Part shown: positions 17,544 to 26,680 of the stretch, in pieces | Numbering within the stretch: position 1 is the stretch's first letter | Layout of the letters: each line of letters begins with the position of its first letter | Assembly (NCBI RefSeq): GCF_014647895.1 | Contig: NZ_BMQB01000005.1 | Coordinates: 310,001-374,000, forward strand | Source of the DNA: Pilimelia anulata | Lineage (GTDB): Bacteria > Actinomycetota > Actinomycetes > Mycobacteriales > Micromonosporaceae | Direction of reading: 5' to 3' | Length of the DNA stretch: 64,000 nt | The notes under the pieces: generated by a model | What the model saw: the letters and a program-made list of their open reading frames with translations, nothing else | The model's database searches: none | What the model was told of the DNA's origin: nothing | Translations under genes and position numbers: made by a program

Positions 17544-18203
17544 GTGACGGTGAACACACCGGAGGTGGCCACGCTGCGGGCCGAGTACGAGCCGGCCGCG
17601 CCGCTGGTCGAGGCCGACCTGGCCGCCGAGTGGCCGGACCAGTTCGCCGCCTGGCTGACCGAGGCGCTGGCCGCCGGCCTCCCCGAGCCCAACGCGATGG
17701 TGCTGGCCACAGCGGACGAGCGGGGGCGGCCGAGTACCCGTACCGTACTCCTGAAGTCGTACGACCGGGCCGGCTTCGTCTTCTTCACCAACTACCGCTC
17801 GCGCAAGGGCGCCGAGCTGGCCGCGAACCCCTTCGCCAGCCTGCTGTTCCCCTGGCTGCGGCTGCACCGGCAGGTCATCGCGTGCGGCGCGGTGGAGCGG
17901 CTGCCGGCGGCGGAGAGCACGGCGTACTTCGTCAGCCGCCCGCGCGGCTCCCAACTCGGCGCGTGGGCGAGCCCGCAGTCGACGGCGCTGCCGGACCGGG
18001 GGGCGCTGACGGCGGCGTACGCGGCGGCGGCGGACCGCTTTGCGGGCGCGGAGGTGCCGCGGCCGGAGCACTGGGGCGGCTTCCGCCTGGTCCCGGACTC
18101 GGTCGAGTTCTGGCAGGGCCAGCGCGACCGCCTGCACGACCGCCTCCGCTACGACCGCACCCCGGACACCCCCGACTTCCACCTCACCCGCCTGGCCCCC
18201 TGA
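17544..18203 (+). CDS. pdxH: Pyridoxamine 5'-phosphate oxidase
   Basis: A 219-residue FMN enzyme oxidising pyridoxamine/pyridoxine 5'-phosphate to PLP. Motifs are NAMVLATADERGRPSTRTVLLK (FMN binding), GFVFFTNYRSRKGAEL, LHRQVIACGAVERL, SRPRGSQLGAWASPQS, and the C-terminal VEFWQGQRDRLHDRLRYDR, all hallmark PdxH sequences. The GTG start lies behind GGAGAGGGAG. It stands alone, divergent from citrate synthase. Confidence 0.95.
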   Translation: MTVNTPEVATLRAEYEPAAPLVEADLAAEWPDQFAAWLTEALAAGLPEPNAMVLATADERGRPSTRTVLLKSYDRAGFVFFTNYRSRKGAELAANPFASLLFPWLRLHRQVIACGAVERLPAAESTAYFVSRPRGSQLGAWASPQSTALPDRGALTAAYAAAADRFAGAEVPRPEHWGGFRLVPDSVEFWQGQRDRLHDRLRYDRTPDTPDFHLTRLAP

Positions 18204-18255
18204 CCCGCCGCCGCTGAGTTTCGTCACCCGGCGGCCGGCCGGTGCCGTTCCCCCG

Positions 18256-19106
18256 TCAGGCGTCCGCCAGGGCCGCGGCGATCATGCGGCGGGCCGCGGC
18301 GCCGTGGACGGCGCGACCCTGCTGATGAGCGAACAGGCGGAGATGGAGCTGGATCTCGGTGGGGCGAGTGACCTTGATCGCTGCGGTCGGCGTCTCGATC
18401 CGTACCACGGCCTCGTCGAAAATCCAGAACCCGGTGGTCGCCGACCCGGTCCGTACCGCGGACGACAGCGGCACGATGCCCAGCGAGACGAAGGGCAGGC
18501 GGGACACCCGAAGCAGGTGCGCGAGCTGCTCGGCGTGGTCCGCCGGGGAGCCGGTGTACCGGTATTGCAGCGCCTCCGCGCCGAGGACGACGGCGATTCG
18601 GTTGGTCGGTACGAGCGTCCGCGCGGCCCTGGCGAGCTTGAGCTCGACAGCGTCCGCCACGTCGTCCGGGGCATTCAGGAACTGCCGCCAGAACGCGGTG
18701 ACGGCGCTGGCGTAGGCGCGGGTCTGGAACAGGCCGGGAATGATATTCAGCTCGTGAGTAGGAACCGTGTGAAGCCGTCGTAGGCGGTCGCGGCGGCCGG
18801 GCCGCCGATCCCCTTCATGCCGCCGACAACCCGCGTGTGCCACTCGACGTAGGCCGAGTCCACCGCGTGCAGCGTGGCGAGCAGGTCGGCCTCGCCCTCG
18901 GCGTCGCAAGCGGCGCACCACGCCCGGACCCGGCGGTCGTTCGGCAGGAGTGCGCCGTTCTCGAACTTCGACACGCGGGTGAAGTGGATGTCGATCAGTT
19001 CACCGAGGGCGCGCCCGGTGAGCCCGGCCGCGCGGCGGCGGAGTCGCCGGAGCCGGGCGCCGAGGGCGCGGCGGGCCTCAGCCGCCGGTGAGTCGAAACG
19101 CGTCAT
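18256..19106 (-). pseudogene. Frameshifted HTH (XRE)/DUF5753 regulator
   Basis: Two overlapping frames together make one DUF5753-type regulator. The first (119 residues) has the helix-turn-helix LGARLRRLRRRAAGLTGRAL with FTRVSKFENGALLPNDRRV and stops after TRFLLTS. The second, shifted by -1, continues with HELNIIPGLFQTRAYASAV, then YRYTGSPADHAEQLAHLL and IVPLSSAVRTGSATTGFWIF, the DUF5753 ligand-like domain. A single missing base near 18755-18770 (for example ACTCAC[C]GAG) would restore one 280-residue protein. This is either true decay or a sequence error. It follows a broken DUF6879 gene and overlaps its end. Confidence 0.8.
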
Positions 19107-19603
19107 GCGGGGTCGCGAGGCGCCAGCAGGCGGCGAACGCGGTACGGCAAAGGTCGACCACCGCGCGGTCCTCCGACACGGCATAGCCGGTTGCCGCCCC
19201 GTCGCCGCTGAAGTGCAGGAACATCGCGGGTCGCGTCGTCGAGCAGGTAGAAGTCGTTGCCCGGCAGCGGTAGGCCGGAGAGCAGCCGCCGGGGACACCA
19301 GCGGGTCGGCTCGCCGGCAGCCACAATGTGCTGCTGGGTGCTGTGTACCCAGCGGTGGTAGCGGCTGACGGGCTCGGAGACCACCTTCACCCGCCGGAGG
19401 GCCCGGCCCGCGCCGGCCAGCTCACGTACGATCCCGCACCACCAGTCCAGGCCGGCGGGGTCGACGGGCTCGCCCGCGGCCCACTGCGCGAACGGTGCGA
19501 TCTCCCGTTCGGTGCCGTACATGTCACGCAGCTCGAGGTGGTCCCACGACCGGGCGATGCCGCGGTAGCGGGCCCGGAACTCGTCGGCGTCGATCGGCCG
19601 CAC
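19078..19603 (-). pseudogene. Frameshifted DUF6879 protein
   Basis: The first frame starts at GTG with RPIDADEFRARYRGIARSWD and runs to WCPRRLLSGLPLPGNDFYLL, which is the DUF6879 pattern. The family's C-terminal half (MFLHFSGDGAATGYAVSEDR, then FAACWRLATPHDAFRL) is in the next frame. One extra base near 19225-19240, just before ATGTTCCTGCACTTC, explains the break. The family is usually found beside XRE/DUF5753 and DUF397 genes in actinomycetes and has no assigned function. Together with its broken neighbour, it suggests a decaying module. Confidence 0.75.
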
Positions 19604-19604
19604 G

Positions 19605-19817
19605 TCACTCGCCGGTGGTCAGGAAGGGAAGCATGCGGTATGGCACCTCGATGGCATCCTCGTGTGCGGGCAGCGCGAGCGTCGCGCGCGTTGCCGGGTC
19701 GAGCTTGAACCCCTGGATCACCCAGCTCTGCCGCTCCGGGCAGCGATACACCGTCGGTGAGTTGTCGTAGTTGGATGCCGGATCCTTACCCACGAAACCC
19801 ACGAACTCGAGCCGCAT
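19605..19817 (-). CDS. Small protein accompanying the DUF6879/DUF5753 module
   Basis: 70 residues: it begins MRLEFVGFVGKDPASNYDNS, continues with PTVYRCPERQSWVIQGFKLD and ends in a Leu/Pro-rich segment. Small proteins with the pattern FVGK...SPTVY...WVIQGFK occur, from memory, beside XRE/DUF5753 and DUF6879 genes in many actinomycetes. The ATG lies behind GGGAGGGCATC. The stop is one base before the GTG of the DUF6879 gene, so the three form an operon. The function is unknown; a toxin-antitoxin-like or developmental switch role has been suspected for such modules but is not shown here. Confidence 0.7.
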   Translation of the reverse strand: MRLEFVGFVGKDPASNYDNSPTVYRCPERQSWVIQGFKLDPATRATLALPAHEDAIEVPYRMLPFLTTGE

Positions 19818-19963
19818 GATGCCCTCCCGTTGGCTGTCTCGCTGCCCACAATGGTGACCGGCGGCCACGGACGGCGTCAATGACAACAATGTGCAAGTGC
19901 CACCCGCCCGCCCCGCCCCCGCGCGGCCGGGTCGGACAGGTGGCGGCGGTTGCGGATGTCGGG

Positions 19964-20599
19964 TCAGAAGTGGATGGTGCAGCTCACCCGGGGGTTGAAC
20001 GGGGCGAAGATCCCCACCGGGTTCTGCGTGTACGCCCAGACGTGGAGGTGGTAGTGGACCGGCATCGACGCGTCCCGCCCCGGCGTCGGCCCGTCGAAGG
20101 CGCGACCGAACAGCGCCGGCCGGTCCCCGTCCGTGGCGAGGTCCTGGTCGCGGTCGGTCTTGAGGTACGCCACCGCGCCCAGCCGGCGCCCCTCCGCCGT
20201 CGGCACGTACACCAGCGACTCCGGCCGCAGCGGGTCGACCTTGCCGTCGGCGATGTGCGCGGGCTTGACGTACTGGTACCCGACCCCGCCGCTGCCCGGC
20301 AGCTCCACGCAGGTCGGCGCGGGCAGGTACCCGTCCCGGACCGCGGTCTTGGGGTTGGCGTACCGGGCGGTGGCGGCCCGCACCCGGTCGAGCTGGGCGG
20401 CGAGCCGGGCCGGGGTGGCCCGCGGGTCGGGCAGCGGCGCGGCGGTGCCGGCGGGCAGCGAGCGGCCGGTCGACGGCGACGGGGCGAGCGGCGGGCGGAA
20501 CTGCGGCGCGGCCGCCGACGGGGTGATCGCGGCGGCGACCACCGCGGCGATGGTGGCGGCGACCAGCGCCGTGAGGACGCCGGTGAGGATGCGGCGCAT
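19964..20599 (-). CDS. Exported protein of unknown function
   Basis: 211 residues with a clear N-terminal signal: RRILTGVLTALVAATIAAVV followed by AAAITPSAAAPQ, a plausible signal peptidase I site. The mature part has YANPKTAVRDGYLPAPTCVE, GSGGVGYQYVKPAHIADGK, ESLVYVPTAEGRRLGAVAYL and a striking C-terminal region MPVHYHLHVWAYTQNPVGIF ending in PFNPRVSC. The HYHLH cluster suggests metal binding. Two Cys (after PAPT and near the end) could form a disulfide outside the cell. Similar exported proteins of unknown function occur in actinobacteria. It is divergent from the nitroreductase gene. Confidence 0.75.
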   Translation of the reverse strand: MRRILTGVLTALVAATIAAVVAAAITPSAAAPQFRPPLAPSPSTGRSLPAGTAAPLPDPRATPARLAAQLDRVRAATARYANPKTAVRDGYLPAPTCVELPGSGGVGYQYVKPAHIADGKVDPLRPESLVYVPTAEGRRLGAVAYLKTDRDQDLATDGDRPALFGRAFDGPTPGRDASMPVHYHLHVWAYTQNPVGIFAPFNPRVSCTIHF

Positions 20600-20704
20600 C
20601 GTGGGGCTCCTGAGGGCAGGGTACGGATGACGGGACGCGATCACGTCCACACCGGAGCATTCTAGGTCTAATACGGACATCTCATGTATTTGGGGGCTAG
20701 TGTC

Positions 20705-21349
20705 ATGGAATTCGCGCAAGTCGTCCGGCGTCGGCGGATGGTCCGCAACTACGACCCCGACCGCCCGGTCCCGCCGGCGACGGTCGACAGGCTGCTGGAC
20801 CTCGCCGTCCGCGCGCCGTCGGCCGGGTTCACCCAGGGGTGGGGCTTCCTCGCGCTGGCCGCGGCGCCCGACCGGGCGGCGTTCTGGGACGCGGCCAGCC
20901 CGACCGACCCCGCCACCCGCAAGGACCCGTGGCGGGACGGCATGGGCCGGGCGCCGCTGGTCGTGGTGGCGTTCGCCAACGAGTCGGCCTACCTGGACCG
21001 GTACGCCGAGGCCGACAAGGGCTGGACCGACCGCGACCCGGACCGCTGGCCGGTGCCGTACTGGTACGTGGACGCCGGCTTCGGCGCGCTGCTGGTCCTG
21101 CTCGGGGCCGTGGACGAGGGGCTGGGCGCCTGCTTCTTCGGCGTGCCGCGGGAGCGGTGGCCGGCGCTGCGCGCGGCGTTCGGCGTGCCGGACCGGTTCG
21201 ACCCGGTCGGCGCGATCACCGTCGGCTACCCGGCGGCCGACCGGCGGTCGCCGTCGCTGCGCCGCGGGCACCGGCCGCGGGACGAGGTCGTGCACCACGG
21301 GCGGTGGTGTCGGGAATCCGACACCCCGACTTCCGGGACTCCGGGGTAG
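20705..21349 (+). CDS. Nitroreductase-family protein
   Basis: 214 residues of the FMN-dependent nitroreductase fold. The N-terminal FAQVVRRRRMVRNYDPDRPV and LLDLAVRAPSAGFTQGWGFL carry the usual FMN phosphate-binding Arg and Ser residues. GFGALLVLLGAVDEGLGACFFG is the conserved central helix. The C-terminal 30 residues (RPRDEVVHHGRWC and on) are unusual. An ATG at MEFAQVV is preferred to an in-frame ATG seven codons earlier, since GGGGG precedes it. The substrate is unknown. Confidence 0.82.
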   Translation: MEFAQVVRRRRMVRNYDPDRPVPPATVDRLLDLAVRAPSAGFTQGWGFLALAAAPDRAAFWDAASPTDPATRKDPWRDGMGRAPLVVVAFANESAYLDRYAEADKGWTDRDPDRWPVPYWYVDAGFGALLVLLGAVDEGLGACFFGVPRERWPALRAAFGVPDRFDPVGAITVGYPAADRRSPSLRRGHRPRDEVVHHGRWCRESDTPTSGTPG

Positions 21350-21498
21350 GAATCAGACACTGTACGGAAAGAACAGACACCGGTGATGGATCGCCTTTTC
21401 CCGGCGGCCCGATAGGCTGGGGCGGCATCCGCTCGGGCAGGGCAACCGCTCGGGGCAGGGAAGCCGCTCGGGCAGGGTGGGGGAGGGGCGATGCTGCC

Positions 21499-21789
21499 GT
21501 GATCTTCAAGGGCGTGCGGGACGACCGGCCGTACCCGAAGCACGAACTGACCCTCAAGGAGTGGGCGACCATCCCCCCGCGGCCGGTCCGGCTGGACCAG
21601 CTCGTCACCACCAAGCGCGAGCTGGCGCTCGACAAGCTGCTCGCCGAGGACTCGACCTTCTACGGCGACCTGTTCCCGCACGTCGTCCAGTGGAACGGCG
21701 TGCTGTACCTGGAGGACGGCCTGCACCGCGCCCTGCGCGCCGCCCTCCAGCAGCGCAACTCCATCCACGCCCGGGTGCACGCCATCTGA
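21499..21789 (+). CDS. Conserved actinobacterial protein, ParB-like pattern, unknown function
   Basis: 96 residues, soluble. The sequence has FKGVRDDRPYPKHELTLKEW, then IPPRPVRLDQLVTTKRELAL and FYGDLFPHVVQWNGVLYLED, ending GLHRALRAALQQRNSIHARV. The segment PVRLDQLVTTK...LYLEDGLHRALRA is reminiscent of ParB/sulfiredoxin-like domains, where D/E-G-x-H-R is conserved, but it is too short for a full ParB. A GTG start follows GGGAGGGG. It sits 13 bp upstream of an acyl-CoA dehydrogenase gene. Confidence 0.7.
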   Translation: MIFKGVRDDRPYPKHELTLKEWATIPPRPVRLDQLVTTKRELALDKLLAEDSTFYGDLFPHVVQWNGVLYLEDGLHRALRAALQQRNSIHARVHAI

Positions 21790-21802
21790 CTACGCTGGGC
21801 CG

Positions 21803-22972
21803 ATGCGCACCGATCCGCTCGCCCTGCTCGACCTCGACTCGCTGCTCTCCACCGAGGAGCGCGCCACCCGCGACCTGGTCCGCCGGGTCGTCGCCGACCG
21901 GGTCCGGCCGCACGTCGCCGGCTGGTACGAGGCCGGCTCCGCGCCGGTCCGCGAGCTGGCCCTGGGCTTCGGCGGGCTGGGGCTGCTGGGCATGCACCTG
22001 TCCGGGTACGGCTGCCCCGGCGGCTCGGCGGTGGCGTACGGGCTGGCCTGCTTCGAGCTGGAGTCCGGCGACTCGGGCGTGCGGTCGCTGGTCAGCGTGC
22101 AGGGGTCGCTGGCGATGTTCGCCATCGCCCGGTACGGCAGCGAGGAGCAGAAGCAGCGCTGGCTGCCGGGCATGGCCGCCGGCGAGTGGATCGGCTGCTT
22201 CGGCCTGACCGAGGCCGACCACGGCTCCGACCCGGCGTCCATGCGCACCCGGGCCACCCCGGACGGCGCCGACGGCTGGGTGCTCACCGGCGGCAAGATG
22301 TGGATCACCAACGCGCCGGTCGCCGACCTGGCCGTGGTCTGGGCCCGCACGCCCGCGGGCGTCAACGGCTTCGTCGTGCCGCTGGACCGGCCCGGCGTCG
22401 GCGTCCGGGAGATCACCGGCAAGCTGTCGCTGCGGGCCAGCGCGACCGGCGAGCTGACGTTCGACGAGGTGCGCCTCGGCGCGGACGCGCTGCTGCCGGG
22501 GGCGCGCGGGCTGAAGGCGCCGCTGTCCTGCCTGACCGAGGCGCGGTACGGGATCGTGTGGGGGGCGCTGGGCGCGGCGTACGACTGTCTCACCACGACG
22601 CTGCGGTACGCGGGCGACCGGGAGCAGTTCGGCAAGCCGATCGCGGCCTTCCAGCTCACCCAGGCGAAGCTCGCCGACATGGCGGTCGAGCTGCAGAAGG
22701 GCTTCCTGCTCGCGCTGCACCTGGGCCGGTTGGCGGACGCGGGGACGCTGCGGCCGGAGCAGGTCAGCGTGGGCAAGCTGAACAACGTCCGGGCGGCGCT
22801 GGCCATCGCCCGGCAGTGCCGGACGATCCTGGGGGCGAACGGGGTGGCGGGGGAGTACCCGCCGCTGCGGCACGCGAACAACCTGGAGAGCGTGCTGACC
22901 TACGAGGGCACCTCGGAGATCCACCAGCTCATCATCGGCCAGGCCCTGACCGGCCACGCCGCCTTCGCCTGA
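21803..22972 (+). CDS. Acyl-CoA dehydrogenase (glutaryl-CoA dehydrogenase-like)
   Basis: 389 residues, a flavoenzyme forming alpha,beta-unsaturated acyl-CoA. Family signatures are CFGLTEADHGSDPASM (FAD/substrate loop), TGGKMWITNAPVADLAVVWA, RYAGDREQFGKPIAAFQLTQ and the C-terminal NLESVLTYEGTSEIHQLIIG with the catalytic base Glu in TYEGTSEIH. The E-G-T placement and length fit the glutaryl-CoA dehydrogenase branch, but the substrate is not certain. The start RTDPLALLDLDSLL is behind an ATG. It probably shares a transcript with the short gene upstream. Confidence 0.9.
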   Translation: MRTDPLALLDLDSLLSTEERATRDLVRRVVADRVRPHVAGWYEAGSAPVRELALGFGGLGLLGMHLSGYGCPGGSAVAYGLACFELESGDSGVRSLVSVQGSLAMFAIARYGSEEQKQRWLPGMAAGEWIGCFGLTEADHGSDPASMRTRATPDGADGWVLTGGKMWITNAPVADLAVVWARTPAGVNGFVVPLDRPGVGVREITGKLSLRASATGELTFDEVRLGADALLPGARGLKAPLSCLTEARYGIVWGALGAAYDCLTTTLRYAGDREQFGKPIAAFQLTQAKLADMAVELQKGFLLALHLGRLADAGTLRPEQVSVGKLNNVRAALAIARQCRTILGANGVAGEYPPLRHANNLESVLTYEGTSEIHQLIIGQALTGHAAFA

Positions 22973-23030
22973 CAGTCGCACCCGCCGCGCCCGCCCGCGG
23001 AAACCGCGCCGGCCGGCGCTGCCGCCGGCG

Positions 23031-23942
23031 TCAGGCCGGGGAGGCGCGGTGGGACAGCGGGTCCGCGGCGGCGCGCTGCTGGGGGATCGTGTAGTCCGGC
23101 GGGTTCGCCGCCCGCTGGGCGTCCAGCACCCGGGTCGCCGCGTACAGCTTGACGATCAGGAACACCTCGAACGCCACCAGCAGCACCGACGCCGCCACCG
23201 TGGTGGCGATGATCGCGCCGATCGCCGGCCCGATGATGAACACCGCCATCTGGAACTCGATGCCGCTCACCAGGTGCGTCCGGATGCGGTTGCGCAGCAG
23301 CAGGTCCCGGCCCCAGAGCAGCATCGACAGCCGGTCCCGGAACGGGCGGTAGATGTCGACGGCGCTCGCGGTGGCGTCCTCGGTGCCGGCGGCGGCGTAC
23401 GCGTCCTCGTCGGCGCCGTCGCCGCCGGGGCCGAGCCGGCGGGCCTCCCGGCGCAGCTTGCCGTTGATCCGCTGCATCATCAGCGCGTTGAGGTACCGGA
23501 ACATGTCCAGGAAGACGACCAGCCCGCCCAGTGCCAGGTAGGTCAGGTCGCCGGTGCGGGCGTACTGGCCGCCCATCAGCGCCGCGGCGCAGACCAGGAC
23601 CCGCAGCCGGTCGAGGATGTAGTCGAGCCAGGCGCCGAACTCCGAGCCGGTGCCGTTGAGCCGCGCGACCTTCCCGTCCATGCAGTCGACGACGAAGCTG
23701 AGGTGGAACAGCAGCGCGCCGGCGAGCAGGGCCGGGTACGCGCCGTCGAGGAAGCAGCCGGCGGCGCCGAGGCCGAGCAGGAACGCGACGAGGGTGAGCC
23801 TGTTCGGGGTGAACCAGCGGTAGGGGGCGGCCCACTGGACGAGGCGGGACGCCAGCGGGTCCACGAGGAGGACGGTCCACCACGCGTCGCGCGGCTTGTA
23901 CGTCCGGGCGCGGACCTCGGTGATGGCCGGCCGGTGGTTCAT
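23031..23942 (-). CDS. CDP-alcohol phosphatidyltransferase family protein
   Basis: A 303-residue membrane enzyme that transfers a phosphatidyl-like group from a CDP-activated alcohol. The signature D-G-x2-A-R-x8-G-x3-D-x3-D is intact in CMDGKVARLNGTGSEFGAWL, followed by DYILDRLR near residue 95. Hydrophobic stretches around it (LTLVAFLLGLGAAGCFL; MAVFIIGPAIGAIIAT) form about six helices. A charged loop (about 170-205) interrupts the membrane part. The acceptor is unknown. The ATG follows GAGGTCCGAC. A second CDP-alcohol transferase gene lies 4 kb downstream. Confidence 0.85.
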   Translation of the reverse strand: MNHRPAITEVRARTYKPRDAWWTVLLVDPLASRLVQWAAPYRWFTPNRLTLVAFLLGLGAAGCFLDGAYPALLAGALLFHLSFVVDCMDGKVARLNGTGSEFGAWLDYILDRLRVLVCAAALMGGQYARTGDLTYLALGGLVVFLDMFRYLNALMMQRINGKLRREARRLGPGGDGADEDAYAAAGTEDATASAVDIYRPFRDRLSMLLWGRDLLLRNRIRTHLVSGIEFQMAVFIIGPAIGAIIATTVAASVLLVAFEVFLIVKLYAATRVLDAQRAANPPDYTIPQQRAAADPLSHRASPA

Positions 23943-24078
23943 GTCGGACCTCGTTCGGGGTGAGGGGAGGTCGGTCGGACACTACAGGTTACCGATGTGT
24001 TAACCCGAATTGACCAGCCAATGTATTGAATTCGATCAGCCGCTCGGTTCTGTCGGACCCGGAACGTACAGTGCGGAC

Positions 24079-24798
24079 ATGACTGGTCACGATGCGCTTC
24101 CCGACTCGCGGCCCGACCCTCTCCCCCCGGCGGCCGACAGCGCCCGGCCGCGAATCGCCCATTGGCGCGGTTTCCTCCCGGCGGCGCTGATCGTCGTCCT
24201 GATCGCGGTCGGCGCCGGCCTGGGGGCGCTGGCGCTGAGCCGCTTCCCGCGGCTCGGCGACTGGCTGGGCGTGCAGACCGTGGACCGCAGCCAGCCGGTG
24301 CTGCTGCGCAGCGTCCGCGACCTGAGCCGGCTGGTCGCCGCCGAGGGCAGCTTCCAGGTGGTCGTCGACCTCCAGCGCAACCGCAAGTACGTGCCGGACT
24401 TCCTGCTCCGCGAGCGCACGCTGTTCGTCGGCGCGGGCACGGTCGACGCGTACGTCGAGCTGGGCGCCCTGTCCGGCGGCGCGGTGGCGGTCGGCGCGGA
24501 CCGGCGCAGCGCCACGGTCCGGCTGCCCGAGCCGCAGCTCGCGCCGGCCCGGCTGGACCTGTCCCGCAGCTACGTCTTCGCCGAGCAGCGGGGCGTGCTG
24601 AACCGGCTCAACGAGGTGTTCGGCGGCAATCCGGACCGGCAGCGCGAGGTGTTCGCGCTCGGCGAGCGGCGGATCACCGAGGCGGCCGGGGCGAGCGGGC
24701 TGGTCGAGCGGGCCCGGACGAGCGCGCAGCGCACGGTCGAGAGCCTGCTGCGGTCGCTGGGCTATACCTCGGTGACGGTGTCGTTCGGTGCGTCCTGA
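24079..24798 (+). CDS. DUF4230-like membrane-anchored protein
   Basis: 239 residues. A polar N-terminus is followed by one strong membrane helix, FLPAALIVVLIAVGAGLGAL (about residues 32-55), so the rest is probably outside the cell. The extracellular part has VLLRSVRDLSRLVAAEGSFQ, VVVDLQRNRKYVPDFLLRER, FVGAGTVDAYVELGALSG and the C-terminal helices AQRTVESLLRSLGYTSVTVS, matching the DUF4230 pattern. Function unknown. It is divergent from the CDP-alcohol transferase gene. Confidence 0.8.
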   Translation: MTGHDALPDSRPDPLPPAADSARPRIAHWRGFLPAALIVVLIAVGAGLGALALSRFPRLGDWLGVQTVDRSQPVLLRSVRDLSRLVAAEGSFQVVVDLQRNRKYVPDFLLRERTLFVGAGTVDAYVELGALSGGAVAVGADRRSATVRLPEPQLAPARLDLSRSYVFAEQRGVLNRLNEVFGGNPDRQREVFALGERRITEAAGASGLVERARTSAQRTVESLLRSLGYTSVTVSFGAS

Positions 24799-24963
24799 GG
24801 AGGACACCGACTAATAGGTTTAATTCCGTAATAACGGTTCTGCCACTTATTCCGGAAATGCCATCGCGCAATGCGGTGATCGTTATCGGAGCGGGCGGCC
24901 ATTGTCGTCACTCGATCGGTAGGATCCGTCCGGCGACGGAGTCCTGTGATCTTGGAGGGGCGC

Positions 24964-26559
24964 TTGAGTGGAATCGCGCGCCGGTCCGCCCTCGGGCTGA
25001 TCGGACTGGGGGCCGCGGCCGGAATCACCGCCGGGGTCGCCGAGTCCGCGCCGGCGGTCCGCACCCGCGCCGTCGCCCGGGCGGTGCCGCGCCAGCGCCC
25101 GGAGCCCGCCGAGCCGATCGGGCCGGGCGGTCCGCAGTCCGGCACCGGCGCCGGGGTCGGCGACAGGCTGGTGGTCAACCGTACCGCCAGCGAGAACGCC
25201 CTGCCCGGCACCGACGGCTGGGTACCCCGGCAGGGCGCGCTGCGGGTGACCGACCGGCACCGGCAGATCCAGGGCTACGCGTCCCGGACCAGCGTGAACG
25301 TCGGCGAGAGCATCGCCTTCCACGTCAGCGTGCCGTCCCGCGAGCGGTACGTCGTCGAGGTCATCCGGCTCGGCGACTACGGCGGCAAGGGCGGCCGCCG
25401 GCTGCGCCGCTCCGAGGAGCTGCCCGGCTTCCGCCGGCCGATCCCGGTGGCCACGCCGACCGGCACGCTGCGCTGCGACTGGCCCGTCTCCTGGGTGCTG
25501 GACGTGCCGCGCTCCTGGACCTCGGGCACCTACCTGGCCCGGTTCCGGACCCGCAGCGGCTGGCACTCCTACCACCCGTTCATCGTCCGCGACGACCAGC
25601 GGCGGGCCGAGTTCTGCGTGGTCCTGCCGACGACGACGTGGCAGGCGTACAACCAGTGGCCGCGCGACCTGCACCGCGGCAAGAGCCTGTACCACGGGTA
25701 CGACAAGCACGGGAGGCTCGCCGTCGACCTGCGCGCCCGGAAGGTCTCGTTCGACCGGCCGTACCACGAGCAGGGCCTGCCCAGCCGGTTCGACAACGAC
25801 CGGCACGCGATCGCCTTCCTGGAGCGCAGCGGCTACGACGTCACGTACGCGGCCAGCCACGACCTGCACAACGGCACCGTCGACCCGCGGCAGTACCGGG
25901 GCCTGGTCTTCCTCGGCCACGACGAGTACTGGTCGGCGGAGATGCGCCGGCGGGCGACCAAGGCGCTCGACGAGGGCGTGAGCCTGGCGTACCTGACGGC
26001 GAACAACGTGTACTGGAACGTCCGCTTCGAGGCGTCCCCCGACGGCATCCCGGACCGCACCCTGACCTGCTACAAGAACTCCCCCGACCCGCACGCGGCC
26101 GCCGGCGGCATCGGCACGAACCAGTGGCGGCTCGGCCGGTTCCGCGGGCCCAAGCGGCCCGAGCAGGAGCTGCTGGGCGTCATGTACAACGGGATCGTGC
26201 TGGCCCCGCGGCCGCTGATCGTCCGCAACAGCGACCACTGGTTCTGGGCGGACACCGGCGTGCGCGACGGCGACGCCGTCCCGCACGTGGTCGGCGGCGA
26301 GGCCGACGGCCTGCACCGGGCCGCCGCCCGGCCGCTGGACGGCGAGCACACGCTGCTGTCCCACTCCCGGTACCGGTCCCGGGCGGACCGGTCGATCCGG
26401 GTACAGAACACCTCGCTGCGCGAGCTGTCCCACGGCGGCATCGTCTTCGTCGCCGCGACGCTGAGCTGGCCGGCGGCCCTGGCCCGGTCCGGCCTCCGGG
26501 ACGCGCGGATCCAGCGGGCCACCCGCAACGTACTGGACCGGATGCGCCGGCCGGGGTGA
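24964..26559 (+). CDS. Exported protein with N,N-dimethylformamidase beta-subunit-like C-terminal domain
   Basis: 531 residues. The N-terminus [20 protein letters not shown] has a twin-arginine followed by a hydrophobic stretch and an Ala-rich cleavage region, suggesting Tat export. The first 200 residues form a beta-rich domain ([19 protein letters not shown]). The large C-terminal part ([19 protein letters not shown], then [20 protein letters not shown] and [13 protein letters not shown]) matches the DmfA2-like family. Relatives without the small subunit are common in actinomycetes, and their function is unknown. A TTG start behind GGAGGGG is preferred; a GTG six codons earlier is possible. 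Confidence 0.78.
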   Translation: MSGIARRSALGLIGLGAAAGITAGVAESAPAVRTRAVARAVPRQRPEPAEPIGPGGPQSGTGAGVGDRLVVNRTASENALPGTDGWVPRQGALRVTDRHRQIQGYASRTSVNVGESIAFHVSVPSRERYVVEVIRLGDYGGKGGRRLRRSEELPGFRRPIPVATPTGTLRCDWPVSWVLDVPRSWTSGTYLARFRTRSGWHSYHPFIVRDDQRRAEFCVVLPTTTWQAYNQWPRDLHRGKSLYHGYDKHGRLAVDLRARKVSFDRPYHEQGLPSRFDNDRHAIAFLERSGYDVTYAASHDLHNGTVDPRQYRGLVFLGHDEYWSAEMRRRATKALDEGVSLAYLTANNVYWNVRFEASPDGIPDRTLTCYKNSPDPHAAAGGIGTNQWRLGRFRGPKRPEQELLGVMYNGIVLAPRPLIVRNSDHWFWADTGVRDGDAVPHVVGGEADGLHRAAARPLDGEHTLLSHSRYRSRADRSIRVQNTSLRELSHGGIVFVAATLSWPAALARSGLRDARIQRATRNVLDRMRRPG

Positions 26560-26680
26560 TGATCGGAGCGGACCCCCGGCCCCGCCGGGACCGGGCGGTC
26601 CGCCGGCGAGTGCCGTACGCTCGCCAGACGGCCCACGGGCGCGGGCGCCCCGCCGCGTGGCCGGATCCAGGGAGGATCGG

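Noticed and set aside
18747..18921. Programmed frameshift in the HTH/DUF5753 and DUF6879 genes
   Set aside because: The three breaks differ in direction (two -1, one +1) and lack a shared slippery sequence, so independent indels or sequence errors are simpler.
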